A DNA stretch of 64,000 nt, taken from NCBI GenBank assembly GCA_020829485.1, contig JAIVFU010000012.1:53413-117412 (forward strand), written 5' to 3'. The DNA is from Nostoc sp. CHAB 5834 (GTDB lineage: Bacteria > Cyanobacteriota > Cyanobacteriia > Cyanobacteriales > Nostocaceae). The notes beneath the pieces were generated by a model. It was not told the origin of the DNA. It saw only the letters and a list, made by a program, of their open reading frames with translations, and searched no databases. Each line of letters opens with the position of its first letter. Position 1 is the first letter of the stretch. Shown one piece after another: positions 36,139 to 44,093 of the stretch. Position numbers and translations under genes: made by a program.

Positions 36139-36205
36139 TTTGGCAATGAAGGGAGCAACAATGCCGCCAAGACCAAAGATGAACAAGTTAAATCCCCGAG
36201 AACTT
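36139..36205 (-). pseudogene. Remnant resembling the KdpB C-terminus
   Basis: Read on the minus strand, one frame gives NLFIFGLGGIVAPFIAKQ, against ILIYGLGGVIAPFIAIK at the end of the KdpB encoded at 18297-20402. About 12 of 16 positions agree, which is strong for a terminal KdpB helix. Upstream of it a palindrome (GTTCCCCGACTTCG .. CGGGGAT) replaces the rest of the gene; downstream it runs straight into the 21-bp array. So it may be the last trace of a second kdp operon. Confidence 0.5.
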
Positions 36206-36280
36206 TTACGAAGTCGGGGAACTGGACACCGTGAATTTTCACAAATTAGATAGGATAGAGTCAGGAGTCTAATTCATAGC

Positions 36281-37516
36281 TCATAACTGATTTTGGCGAC
36301 AAATTCCAAATGCGGAAGTATAGGCGTGTAAGAAAGTTCTGCCGCCTACAGGGCCGATTTCCCCGCCACAGAAAAAGCCGCCTACAGGAATATCGCTGAC
36401 GTAACGCCGAAATAGTTCAGAATCGAAATTGGGTTTACCATAGAGTCCTTCACCTCGCCCCAGACAGGCAAACATTAAGGCAGCTACAGCAGAGGGTTCA
36501 GATTCTCGTTGGGTTTGATAACTTTGGAGGAGTAATTCTAGGTCTTCAGCGGAGGCTTGAGCATCGCGGAGGTGGAATTGCAGCCTTTGTCCTGGACGGA
36601 CGCGATCGCCAATTGCGATCGCCCCAGCTGTTGGATCAACCCCAAGAATACCACGAATTAAAAAGTCTCCCTGTTGCAAACCCAGCTTAAATTCATCCAT
36701 TGCTACACCAACAAACAGAGAGTGCTGTGCTAAAGTCCGTTCGTGTTCGCTGAGACTGGCAATCAAATCTCGCAATACCACTAAAGGCACTTGCTCATCT
36801 AACTCTAAGATGATGTTGCGATCGGCTTTTGTAACTTGCAATGGTTTGCCAATTGGTCGGCATCCTTGGGCTACAATCGTTTCCAAAACAATATTGCCAG
36901 TCAAAGCTATGCCGATAGTACCCTCACGATACAGGCTTTGGTGTTCCTCGCCCTCAGTATCATTACAAAAAAGGGCAACACGACCACCCATACCCCCACC
37001 GCTAGCTTGTCCCCCCACAATCACCGATCCTGGATAAGCAAAATCTAGCCCCTGCAATAAATCGTTGATTCCAGAAGCGAAAGAACTAGACAGCAAAATG
37101 AACTGGGGTGTCGGTGATGTTGGCACACCGATCAAATCAACCCAAGTATCTGGTGAACTGTCTAAATCAGGTAATTCTTCAGCAACAACATGAAAGACTT
37201 GAACCTTCACTCCTGGAAGGTGTGCCAAAGTCAAGCTAATAGCTGGTTCAGCTTCTAGTTCTTGGGTTTCTCCGTTAACAGTCGTCCCAATCACACCTCC
37301 ACCACTACAGCCAATTAGCACAGGCACAGAAAGTTTTTCAGCTAACAAAGGTAATAGTCGGGAATACTCACTCGTAAAAGCAGACGAAATGAATACCAGT
37401 CCTAGATCCGCAGGTGCTGTTAACGATGAGACAGCTCGTTCCACCACATCTGTAACAGCTGCTTCCAAAGAATGACGGGTTGATAGGGCGTTTGCCCACT
37501 GCATTTGGTCTGCCAT
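36281..37516 (-). CDS. FIST-domain sensory/ligand-binding protein
   Basis: About 411 residues from the ATG at 37516 (MADQMQWANALSTRHSLEAAV), preferred over an ATG at 37642 whose extra 42 residues are a basic Ser/Pro-rich stretch atypical for the family. FIST_N (about 20-215): LGLVFISSAFTSEYSRLLPLLAEKLSVPVLIGCSGGGVIG, GVKVQVFHV. FIST_C (about 215-390): RDLIASL, LVGVAMDE, FLIRGILGVDP and the terminal MFACLGRGEGLYG, VGGFFCGGEIGPVGGRTFLHAYTSAFGI. FIST domains are predicted to bind small ligands such as amino acids and normally sit in signalling proteins. No kinase or cyclase domain is attached here, so it may act as a stand-alone sensor. Confidence 0.9.
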   Translation of the reverse strand: MADQMQWANALSTRHSLEAAVTDVVERAVSSLTAPADLGLVFISSAFTSEYSRLLPLLAEKLSVPVLIGCSGGGVIGTTVNGETQELEAEPAISLTLAHLPGVKVQVFHVVAEELPDLDSSPDTWVDLIGVPTSPTPQFILLSSSFASGINDLLQGLDFAYPGSVIVGGQASGGGMGGRVALFCNDTEGEEHQSLYREGTIGIALTGNIVLETIVAQGCRPIGKPLQVTKADRNIILELDEQVPLVVLRDLIASLSEHERTLAQHSLFVGVAMDEFKLGLQQGDFLIRGILGVDPTAGAIAIGDRVRPGQRLQFHLRDAQASAEDLELLLQSYQTQRESEPSAVAALMFACLGRGEGLYGKPNFDSELFRRYVSDIPVGGFFCGGEIGPVGGRTFLHAYTSAFGICRQNQL

Positions 37517-37886
37517 GAGTTTTGAGCTTCTTTCTCTTTTTGGGCTAGTAGGTTTTGATTTTTGATTTTGGGAAGAATTGCATCCTACAAAAATTAGTGC
37601 CAGCCTTTTGTCTCCTCCATCCCAAGAAGCTGGGGTTATCATTCCCTAATAGATGCATCTAAATATATTGTATGATTGTTTATCTATGGTACTAATTCCA
37701 CAAAATCTTAAAAAATAAAGATGAATGCATTATAGATGCGGCAGTTTACTATATTGGTTATAAATCAATAGGCTAAAGTCCTAACTTATGAGATGAATGG
37801 TTAGAATGGTTAGTACTCAAGCTAAAATCTGCCATTTTTGAAGTTTTTCTATACTAGTATTAACAACACACAACGAGACTAAAGCA

Positions 37887-38132
37887 ATGACCAACATCCG
37901 AGAAACAGCAAAGGGCGACATCCAAGAGAAAATTCAAGAAGAAGTAGAGCAAGCGCGTACTGTGTGTGACATTAACGGTAGCGGTTCACCAGAGTGTGCT
38001 GCTGCTTGGGATGCAGTAGAAGAATTGCAAGCCGAAGCTTCCCACAAGCGCCAAAGCAAGCCCAAAAACTCTCTAGAACAGTATTGTGATGACAACCCAG
38101 ATGCAATTGAATGCCGAGTTTACGATGACTAA
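37887..38132 (+). CDS. cp12: CP12, redox switch of the Calvin cycle
   Basis: 81 residues, the typical size. The two redox cysteine pairs are present: TVCDINGSGSPECAAAW in the first half and QYCDDNPDAIECRVYDD at the C-terminus. The core AAAWDAVEELQAEASH lies between them. CP12 is intrinsically disordered; when oxidised in the dark it bridges glyceraldehyde-3-phosphate dehydrogenase and phosphoribulokinase into an inactive complex. Here it is a single gene; the substrate enzymes are not nearby, although pgk is on the same window. Confidence 0.95.
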   Translation: MTNIRETAKGDIQEKIQEEVEQARTVCDINGSGSPECAAAWDAVEELQAEASHKRQSKPKNSLEQYCDDNPDAIECRVYDD

Positions 38133-38730
38133 AAATTTACACAAGTGAGTTTTATATTCGCTTGGTAAACAAGCAACCAAAATTTACTTACTCAAATCTT
38201 GCAGTCTCTCCTCACTCCCGCCTAAAATCTTACTCCCCCTCTTTCATCATTTGCCCCAACAGGTAAATAATTGGTGAAATATCTGGAGTTACGGATGTAC
38301 GATGGTTAAAATTTGAGGTTTTTTTATACCCAAAAAATTGGGGTTTTGTCCGAGAGTGTCGAGTATATAGTCAGCCGCTGGGTTTTAAAACTCTTCCTGA
38401 CGCTACTTGCAAATAGGTGCAAAATCTGAGATGAGGGTCTTTGAATTGCTTGTTTTTTACCAAATAGAGAGATTGAGGAAAGTGAATTAAACAATTTACT
38501 ATTTAATACCTTTTCCAAAAATCTTTGCAACAAATGAATTGACTGTAGGGGCGTGCATCTGTATGCCCCTACAAACGTATTTACAGTATAAATTTCGTGA
38601 AATATTATAAATTGGGGAGTCAGGGGACTTGCACAAAGAAGTTAGAGCGCAGTCTTGAGGCTAGACTTTGTGCTTTGATTAAACTGTTATGTAATTATAG
38701 ATAGACTAATAGCTAGCTAATAGCTTACAG
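38133..38730. other. Non-coding region with one palindromic repeat
   Basis: TGTAGGGGCGTGCATCTGTATGCCCCTACA (about 38545-38574) is a dispersed hairpin. A 69-codon minus frame at 38324 has no ribosome binding site or recognisable motif and is not called. Confidence 0.45.
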
Positions 38731-39014
38731 GCAGGGCTATTTCATTCTCATCTAGCCCGCCTCAGAATGAATTCTGAGTCTAATAGCGAAACTCGTCTAA
38801 AGACGACTGAGAAAAGGTTATAGTCCCTAAAAGGGACTTCCAAATAAATTAACTCCTGTGGGGTGGGCATCTTGCCCGCCCTATGGACTGGGCGGGCAAG
38901 ATGCCCACCCCACAATATTGGATAATTTATTTCTTGGAGTTCCCTTAACGGACTTTAGCTAAAAGCCAAAGAACTTTAGTTATGGGCGGTTTATGTCTAG
39001 AACGAAATAGCCCT
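38731..39014. mobile_element. Family A MITE with a nested family C element
   Basis: Ends GCAGGGCTATTTC and GAACGAAATAGCCCT. Interior left half (ATTCTCATCTAGCCCGCCTC, GTCTAAAGACGACTGAGAAA) and right half (GGGCGGTTTATGTCTAGAAC) match 53454-53624 closely. It is interrupted at 38832-38945 by a 114-bp family C element. Confidence 0.85.
38832..38945. mobile_element. Family C MITE nested in family A
   Basis: Left AGGGACTTCCAAATAAATTA, right TAATTTATTTCTTGGAGTTC-CCT, inverted. The centre is a strong palindrome, GTGGGGTGGGCATCTTGCCC / GGGCAAGATGCCCACCCCAC. Confidence 0.8.
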
Positions 39015-39086
39015 AGCTTACAGGTTTATTAGTTATGGATACTTGTTTTTGGTTAAAAATGTTTTATTTATCGTTTGAGAAAAACT

Positions 39087-39683
39087 ATGGACTATAACGT
39101 TTGGTTTCGCCCTTTCGTCTGGATGGATTACCGACTGGCAGTATTATTCCTGGTAGTTATTCCGCTAATTCTTCTGATTTGGGCATTTGTGCAAAAAGTG
39201 GAAAGCATACAACGCTTATTGGGTATATACTGGCGAGTATCAAGCCTGGTAGCAATCACGATTTACTTAATGATTGCCCAGTATCCAGTTAGCTTTATCT
39301 CTGGGTTGATAGCTCAGATTTTGATCCCGATTTCGCTGTGGTTCTGGGTGGATATCAACGATGAAATTGAGTATCAAACCAGTGGCGCTTTGAAATTGAT
39401 TTTTACTTCTTGGCGCTGGGCTACAACTGTTTATTGTATTTTGGGTACACTAGCCTTTATCCCTTTTTTAGGTTGTGCTTTTTCTGGTAGTGCGCTGAAG
39501 ACTTCCTATTGTCGCGTTTGGTTTGAGGCTCCGTTGCTATTCAAAGAATATTTTCATGCTAATAGCAAGGCTGAATTCTTAGGTTTTCTCGGCATAACTA
39601 GTTTAGTAATTTATGTGCTTTACTTAAGCTACTTTGTTCTGATTAAGCTGGGCAAGCAGGGACGCTCGGCTACACCACAGTAA
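39087..39683 (+). CDS. DUF3177 membrane protein
   Basis: About 198 residues from the ATG at 39087 (MDYNVWFRPFVWMDYRLAVLF). Five or six hydrophobic segments: LAVLFLVVIPLILLIWAFV, ISLWFWVDI region, WRWATTVYCILGTLAFIPFLG, FLGITSLVIYVLYLSYFVLI. The VWFRPFVWMDYRLAV opening and the NDEIEYQTSGALKLIFTSWRWA loop match my memory of DUF3177, a family of conserved cyanobacterial membrane proteins of unknown role. The next gene starts 37 bases downstream and they may form an operon. Confidence 0.7.
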   Translation: MDYNVWFRPFVWMDYRLAVLFLVVIPLILLIWAFVQKVESIQRLLGIYWRVSSLVAITIYLMIAQYPVSFISGLIAQILIPISLWFWVDINDEIEYQTSGALKLIFTSWRWATTVYCILGTLAFIPFLGCAFSGSALKTSYCRVWFEAPLLFKEYFHANSKAEFLGFLGITSLVIYVLYLSYFVLIKLGKQGRSATPQ

Positions 39684-39719
39684 GCATTATTGCACTACCA
39701 TACTCCTACTCTTAAAAAA

Positions 39720-40016
39720 ATGGATTCCATTGGCAAGCGACTAGAACAATACACCGCTAAACGTCCCCAAGAAGTCCTAATTGTAACGGTGGAAATTTCT
39801 GATGAGCAAGATACAATTGCTATTTTCAAAGGCTTTTCCAGTTCTTTGATGCGCCCCACAGCATTTGATGCAGATGTACCAGTTTTGCCAGATGGGGCAA
39901 ACATCCTCAATATTGACAGGGTAGCCAGTCCTTACAATCCTGAAGCACCCCGTTATATTCAACAAGGAATTTCTTGGGAAGCTATGGAAGCTCTATTATC
40001 AGAAGTGGGAGTCTAA
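39720..40016 (+). CDS. Conserved small cyanobacterial protein, unknown function
   Basis: About 98 residues from the ATG at 39720 (MDSIGKRLEQYTAKRPQEVLIVTVEI). A single alpha/beta domain: EVLIVTVEISDEQDTIAIFKGFSSSLMRPTAFDADVPVLPDGANILNIDRVASPYNP, then ISWEAMEALL. I recall this sequence pattern as strongly conserved in cyanobacteria and plant plastids without known function. It follows the DUF3177 gene. Its stop (40016) is immediately followed by the BrnT/HsdR debris. Confidence 0.75.
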   Translation: MDSIGKRLEQYTAKRPQEVLIVTVEISDEQDTIAIFKGFSSSLMRPTAFDADVPVLPDGANILNIDRVASPYNPEAPRYIQQGISWEAMEALLSEVGV

Positions 40017-40018
40017 CT

Positions 40019-40087
40019 AATGGCATATCTGGGTTTGGACAACTTTTAGTTGTTGCACATACCGACCGAGGAGAAAAGATACGAATT
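40019..40087 (+). pseudogene. BrnT-type toxin fragment
   Basis: One frame reads NGISGFGQLLVVAHTDRGEKIRI, matching the central strands of BrnT RNase toxins (pattern LxGFGRLLVVxxTxRGxxIRIISAR). Both ends of the toxin are missing, and the frame then passes directly into a HsdR-like fragment. No BrnA antitoxin is seen. Confidence 0.5.
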
Positions 40088-40126
40088 AGAAGAATTTGGC
40101 GATCGCCGAATGGCCAACAGATGATG

Positions 40127-40279
40127 GATGCGCCTGATGAAGTCACAATTGAGGTAGAACAGTTTAACCGCCAAGTTATTATCGAGGAAATTAATCGGGT
40201 GGTATGTGAATATTTGGCAGAAAATATTGACCCCTCACTACCAGAGAAAACATTAATATTTTGTGTTAATGATAGTCAC
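40127..40279 (+). pseudogene. Type I restriction enzyme HsdR fragment
   Basis: The frame reads DAPDEVTIEVEQFNRQVI..., then NRVVCEYLAENIDPSLPEKTLIFCVNDSH. This is the start of the second helicase lobe of EcoEI-type HsdR subunits (VxEDFNRxVxTExFNRxVCxxLAxHIDPxxxGKTLIFCxxDxHAD). Everything before and after is lost; the sequence changes to the opposite-strand WD40 gene at about 40285. A remnant of a lost restriction system. Confidence 0.6.
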
Positions 40280-40281
40280 CC

Positions 40282-40965
40282 TCACGAGTGGCTAACTCCC
40301 CATATATCCAGGTTATTTGAATTATTGCTAACAATAGTCTGTTTATCTGAAGAAATGGCTACTGTAAAAACAGGACTATTTTGCTCATTGACATGACCGG
40401 TAATAGTATGAGTTTGTAAACTTTTAATTTCTTTACATGAATTTAAGTCCCAAACTTTAATAGCATCGGGACTACCACTAACAAGAATATTTCCATTTGG
40501 ACTAAAATCAAGGGTTCTAATTACGTCTTTATGCCCATTAAGAGAATTAATATATCTTCCTGTATTTAGATCCCACAGCCTAATAGTTGTATCCCAACTT
40601 CCACTAGCAATCGTTTTACCATCAGGGCTGATAGCAACAGCGTAGACTTGTTTTGAATGTCCTGTTAATGTAAAAATATTTTGTCTATTGCGGAGATTCC
40701 ATACTTTAAGATTTGAATCTTCACTACTACTAACAAGAATTTGTTCATTTGGAATAAGAGCAATAGAAGTAACAGCTTTTGAATGCCCTTGTAGAGTATA
40801 AATCTCTTGTCTAGTTTTTAAATTCCATACTTTAATAGTTGAATCTCGACTTGCGCTAAAAACTGTTTGATTATCAGAGCCGATTAAAATTTTTGATATA
40901 GAATCATTATGCCCTTTTAAGGTATACAAATTCTCAAAATTCTGATATGTATGATTTACCAACAT
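40282..40965 (-). CDS. WD40-repeat protein, 3'-truncated
   Basis: 227 residues, about five WD repeats in a row, each ending in the W-D-like signature: TIKVWNLKTRQEIYTLQGH, NLKVWNLRNRQNIFTLTGH, TIRLWDLNTGRYINSLNGH, AIKVWDLNSCKEIKSLQTH. A seven-blade propeller would need two more blades. The last blade stops at DIWGVSHS, where the last codons come from the abutting HsdR debris. So the gene was probably cut at its 3' end. No kinase or other effector domain precedes the repeats. It may be a remnant of a larger WD40 gene. Confidence 0.65.
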   Translation of the reverse strand: MLVNHTYQNFENLYTLKGHNDSISKILIGSDNQTVFSASRDSTIKVWNLKTRQEIYTLQGHSKAVTSIALIPNEQILVSSSEDSNLKVWNLRNRQNIFTLTGHSKQVYAVAISPDGKTIASGSWDTTIRLWDLNTGRYINSLNGHKDVIRTLDFSPNGNILVSGSPDAIKVWDLNSCKEIKSLQTHTITGHVNEQNSPVFTVAISSDKQTIVSNNSNNLDIWGVSHS

Positions 40966-41221
40966 ATAATTTCCTATTAAAATTTGATTATTAATAACTT
41001 AGAATGCTTTAGCTACTGTATAATTGATAAACTAAAATATATATCTAATCTCTTTATTACTAATAATAACCATTTTTCTACTATAAGCGATACACACTAA
41101 CTTATTTCATAAAAATTCACTTTAAACCACTAATAATAAATCAACTTAATGTCTTTTTGTTTAATAATTTCAATAAGCATCATATCTTAAATAGTGATGT
41201 CGCTTGTGAGTTCGTTTATGT

Positions 41222-41607
41222 TTATCTTTCAGATTCAACAGATAATAGATAATCTCCATCTTGCTCTTTAAAATTATTTTTGATTAAAAACATTATTAAG
41301 TCTTGCCTTTTTCCTGGATGGATTTTAATACAGATATTTTTTTGTTCGCGCATTTCTTTAATTATATGCTTAATAAGGTAAGTACCCAATCTTTTTTTCT
41401 ATAGTTCTCATCAATAAGGAAACAATCTATGTACCAATTTGCTCCTCTCAATCTATAGCTAGCAAAACCTGTTTCTTTACTATTCAATAAAATCTTGTAA
41501 AAAGTATAATCAATTAGATTAATAGGATTAAAGTTTTGTTTTTCCATATTTTCGCGTTCAAAGTCTCTTTGAATTTCAATTCCTTCTGGTAATTCACAAA
41601 TATTCAT
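41222..41607 (-). pseudogene. GNAT acetyltransferase with a one-base frameshift in an A7 tract
   Basis: The N-terminal frame (ATG 41607) gives MNICELPEGIEIQRDF...NWYIDCFLIDENYRKK and then ends early. The frame shifted by one base continues exactly with the rest of a GNAT domain: RLGTYLIKHIIKEMREQKNICIKIHPGKR, then LLSVESER and a stop at 41222. One extra A in the run (T7 at 41392-41398 on the plus strand) joins both parts into a full protein of about 128 residues with the acetyl-CoA motif ENYRKKRLGTYLIKHII. It is broken, slipped in the assembly, or phase-variable. Confidence 0.7.
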
Positions 41608-41928
41608 AAGTATTAATATATTTTTTTACGGTTATATTACCGCTATATGGTGGCAAATAAAATCTAGATCAACACCCGTAAATACCCTGAATTTTATTTT
41701 TATTTGCATTTTTTGCTTTTATAGCACGTTAAAATCTCAACTTCTTCATCTGCCAGAGTTTAGTTTCAAGCCTTTCAGCGCTCGTTTGCAGTAGAACTCT
41801 TGCAAAAAATTTTTGTGATATAATTAGAGATTTACTTTCTTTATAATTGGGGCTTAAATTAGCAGTGAAATTTTGGAGAGCCAAGCAGCTTACTTCAAGG
41901 AAATTTAAACATCCACAGCCTGCCCAAC
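41608..41928. other. Intergenic region without recognised features
   Basis: AT-rich. A possible ribosome binding site GGAGAG occurs at 41873, too far from the PIN gene ATG at 41929 to be used. Nothing else seen. Confidence 0.35.
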
Positions 41929-42401
41929 ATGAGCGAAACCGTCTACATCGAAACCAGCATTCTTGGTTATCTCACAGCTAGATCGACCAAAAATTTGATT
42001 ATTGCCGGAAATATTGAGGTTACAAAAGATTGGTGGGAGTTGCGTCGAAGTGCATTTACCCTCTACATCTCACAAGTCGTTCTAAGTGAGGTAGCACAGG
42101 GCGATGCAGAAATGGCTGCTCAAAGACTTGAGGCGGTGCGTGGCTTGCCATTACTTGAAGTGACCGAAGCTGTAGAGGATTTAGCAGCACAGTTTATGAT
42201 GCAAAGCAACCTTCCCCCAAAGCTTCTGATGATGCGATCCATATTGCACTGGCTACAGTCAGCAGTCTCAATTACCTGTTAACCTGGAATTGCAAGCACA
42301 TTGCAAATGCTCAAATCCAAAGGAAACTGCTGGAGATTTGTTCTGATTGTGGATACACTTTGCCAATAATCTGTACACCTTATGAATTAATGGGAGAGTA
42401 A
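41929..42401 (+). pseudogene. PIN-domain toxin (VapC-like) with a one-base frameshift
   Basis: The first frame gives MSETVYIETSILGYLTAR, the PIN opening with its first acidic residue, down to QSNLPPK and then a false tail ending at 42282. The adjacent frame continues perfectly: SDDAIHIALATVSSLNYLLTWNCKHIANA, holding the D-D...D active-site residues, to a stop at 42401 after CTPYELMGE. A single missing base near AAAG at about 42220 breaks the gene. PIN toxins are ribonucleases, here followed by the partner gene after only three bases, as in a type II module. Confidence 0.75.
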
Positions 42402-42404
42402 ATT

Positions 42405-42593
42405 ATGTGGCAAGATGAAATCTTAGAGGAAATCGAGCGAATTCGTGACGAACACGCAAAGTCTTTTAACTATGACATGAAGGCAATTTGTGAAGATTGG
42501 CAAAGACAGCAGGCGCAAAGTGGCAGGCAGTTTGTTACCCTAACTCCTGCGCGGCGGTCTAACAAGGCGGTGCAGCCGACGGAGCAGAAATAG
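42405..42593 (+). CDS. Antitoxin-like partner of the PIN gene, C-terminus altered by a repeat
   Basis: 62 residues. The first about 48 (MWQDEILEEIERIRDEHAKSFNYDMKAICEDWQRQQAQSGR) match the short acidic protein that regularly accompanies this PIN subgroup in cyanobacteria, as I recall. The last residues (ARRSNKAVQPTEQK) are read from an inverted-repeat/attC-like sequence (42555 onward), so the original end was probably replaced. If the toxin is inactive, the antitoxin is a leftover. Confidence 0.6.
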   Translation: MWQDEILEEIERIRDEHAKSFNYDMKAICEDWQRQQAQSGRQFVTLTPARRSNKAVQPTEQK

Positions 42594-42645
42594 TCGTTGG
42601 AATGCGAAACGTCATCTGCCGCCCTTGAATTGAGCCGTTACCCTA
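42555..42645. repeat. attC-like imperfect inverted repeat
   Basis: GTCTAAC (fits the integron R'' box RYYYAAC) begins the unit; then CAAGGCGGTGCAGCCGACG pairs imperfectly with CGTCATCTGCCGCCCTTG about 45 bp later, ending near GCCGTTA. The translation NKAVQPT is of a kind often created by attC-like sequences in other genomes. The right-hand box (GTTACCC) fits the consensus poorly and there is no integrase in view. Confidence 0.35.
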
Positions 42646-42753
42646 AAGGGATCTTGCTACAGTTGGGTTCTAAATTGCCGTCTGAAACTGTCTTCTCTAC
42701 GAGACGCTGCGCGATCGCTTTTCAATAATTATTTTGATTTTTAAATTTAAAAA

Positions 42754-43869
42754 ATGTCCCGTTCTGGATACACACTTCCCGTCTTTGCCTGTGCTGCTGC
42801 TGTTGCAGCTTTACATTGGTTACGCGATCGCCAACCCCTAACTTTAGCATCCATAGATTTGATTGAACCTGCTCAAATCGCAGAAATCCCCATTGAACAG
42901 GTAGCAGGATTATCTGAGAATACAGCTTTAGCGATCGCTCGCAGCGATCCTGGTGAGAATCTCGATTTGACTAAAGATACACCGATTTGGGCATTGGTAG
43001 AATGGCGAGAACAGGGTGATGATGCTGTAATTATTAAAGGTGGGGAAGGAATTGGCAGACAGGTGAATGCTGACGACAAACCGGCTATTTATGCTTATGC
43101 TCAAAAGCTGTTGCAAGAGAATTTGCAACGAATGTTAGCACCGGGGGAAAAAATCACGGTGACGATTATTCTACCCGAAGGGCGATCGCTTGCTGTTCGG
43201 ACTTCAAATTCTGCTTTTGGTGTGGTTGAAGGACTTTCGCTTTTAGGGACAACTGGCATTTCTCAACCCTTAAGTACACCAGATCAGCTTGCAGTTTTTC
43301 GGGCTGAGTTACAAAATAAAGCCAATCGTTTTGAGAGTTTAGTATTCTGTATCGGGGAAAATGGCCTAGATTTGGCGCGTAAACTAGGGATTAATCCTGA
43401 GCAATTGGTCAAAACTGCTAACTGGCTTGGGCCAATGTTGGTAGAAGCTGATGTGCTAGGCGTGAAAGAAATCTTATTATTTGGCTATCACGGTAAGCTG
43501 ATGAAACTGGCTGGAGGGATTTTTCACACTCATCACTACTTAGCTGATGGACGACGGGAAATTTTAGCAGCGCACTGTGCGATCGCAGGTTTAAAATCAC
43601 CAGATATCCAAGCTGTGTTTAACTGTGCAACCGCCGAAGCCGCACTAACATACCTAAAATCCCTAGATGCTGCAACTGGTAGTGATTGGGTAAATCAAGT
43701 TTACAGTGCGATCGCCGAAACTATCGATGTTCGTTCTCAAGAATACATCCAAAATCATAGAGAAATCAGCACAGGAGTAGCAATTTGTGGCTCTATTCTC
43801 TTTGAGCGCGATCGCAAAATTATTGTGAAGAGTAAAACTGCTGGTCTGTTGATGGGAAAATTATGTTAA
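42754..43869 (+). CDS. cbiD: Cobalt-precorrin-5B (C1)-methyltransferase
   Basis: 371 residues. CbiD signatures: SRSGYTLPVFACAAAVAALHWL at the start (the TTGxCAAAA region of the family), GEGIGRQVN, EKITVTIILPEGRSLAVRTSN, GFGVVEGLSLLGTTGISQPLS (here AFGVVEG) and HHYLADGRREILAAHCAIAG. It methylates C1 of cobalt-precorrin-5B in the anaerobic cobalamin pathway; cyanobacteria make pseudo-cobalamin with these enzymes. No other cob/cbi gene or cobalamin riboswitch is nearby. It stands 224 bases before guaA on the same strand. Confidence 0.95.
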   Translation: MSRSGYTLPVFACAAAVAALHWLRDRQPLTLASIDLIEPAQIAEIPIEQVAGLSENTALAIARSDPGENLDLTKDTPIWALVEWREQGDDAVIIKGGEGIGRQVNADDKPAIYAYAQKLLQENLQRMLAPGEKITVTIILPEGRSLAVRTSNSAFGVVEGLSLLGTTGISQPLSTPDQLAVFRAELQNKANRFESLVFCIGENGLDLARKLGINPEQLVKTANWLGPMLVEADVLGVKEILLFGYHGKLMKLAGGIFHTHHYLADGRREILAAHCAIAGLKSPDIQAVFNCATAEAALTYLKSLDAATGSDWVNQVYSAIAETIDVRSQEYIQNHREISTGVAICGSILFERDRKIIVKSKTAGLLMGKLC

Positions 43870-44093
43870 TTTATTATGAATAATCGTAAACAATTCAAAT
43901 AAATACTTTTCTAAGTAACCACTCTAGGGTAAGTTCATCGTTTTAATACCCTGTCAGACTCAGGAACTCGACAAACGCACATAACCTTGCGTTTGTAAAG
44001 GCTCTCTATAACATTATCAACCTATCCAGGCTGAATAATAGCATCATCATAGACCACAAAGCATCTACCCTTAACAGACATAACACTCCCGTC

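Noticed and set aside
42600..42753. Cobalamin riboswitch before cbiD or before the TonB receptor
   Set aside because: I looked for the conserved riboswitch boxes (GCCACTG and the upstream GGGAA-type element) and did not find them at either gene.
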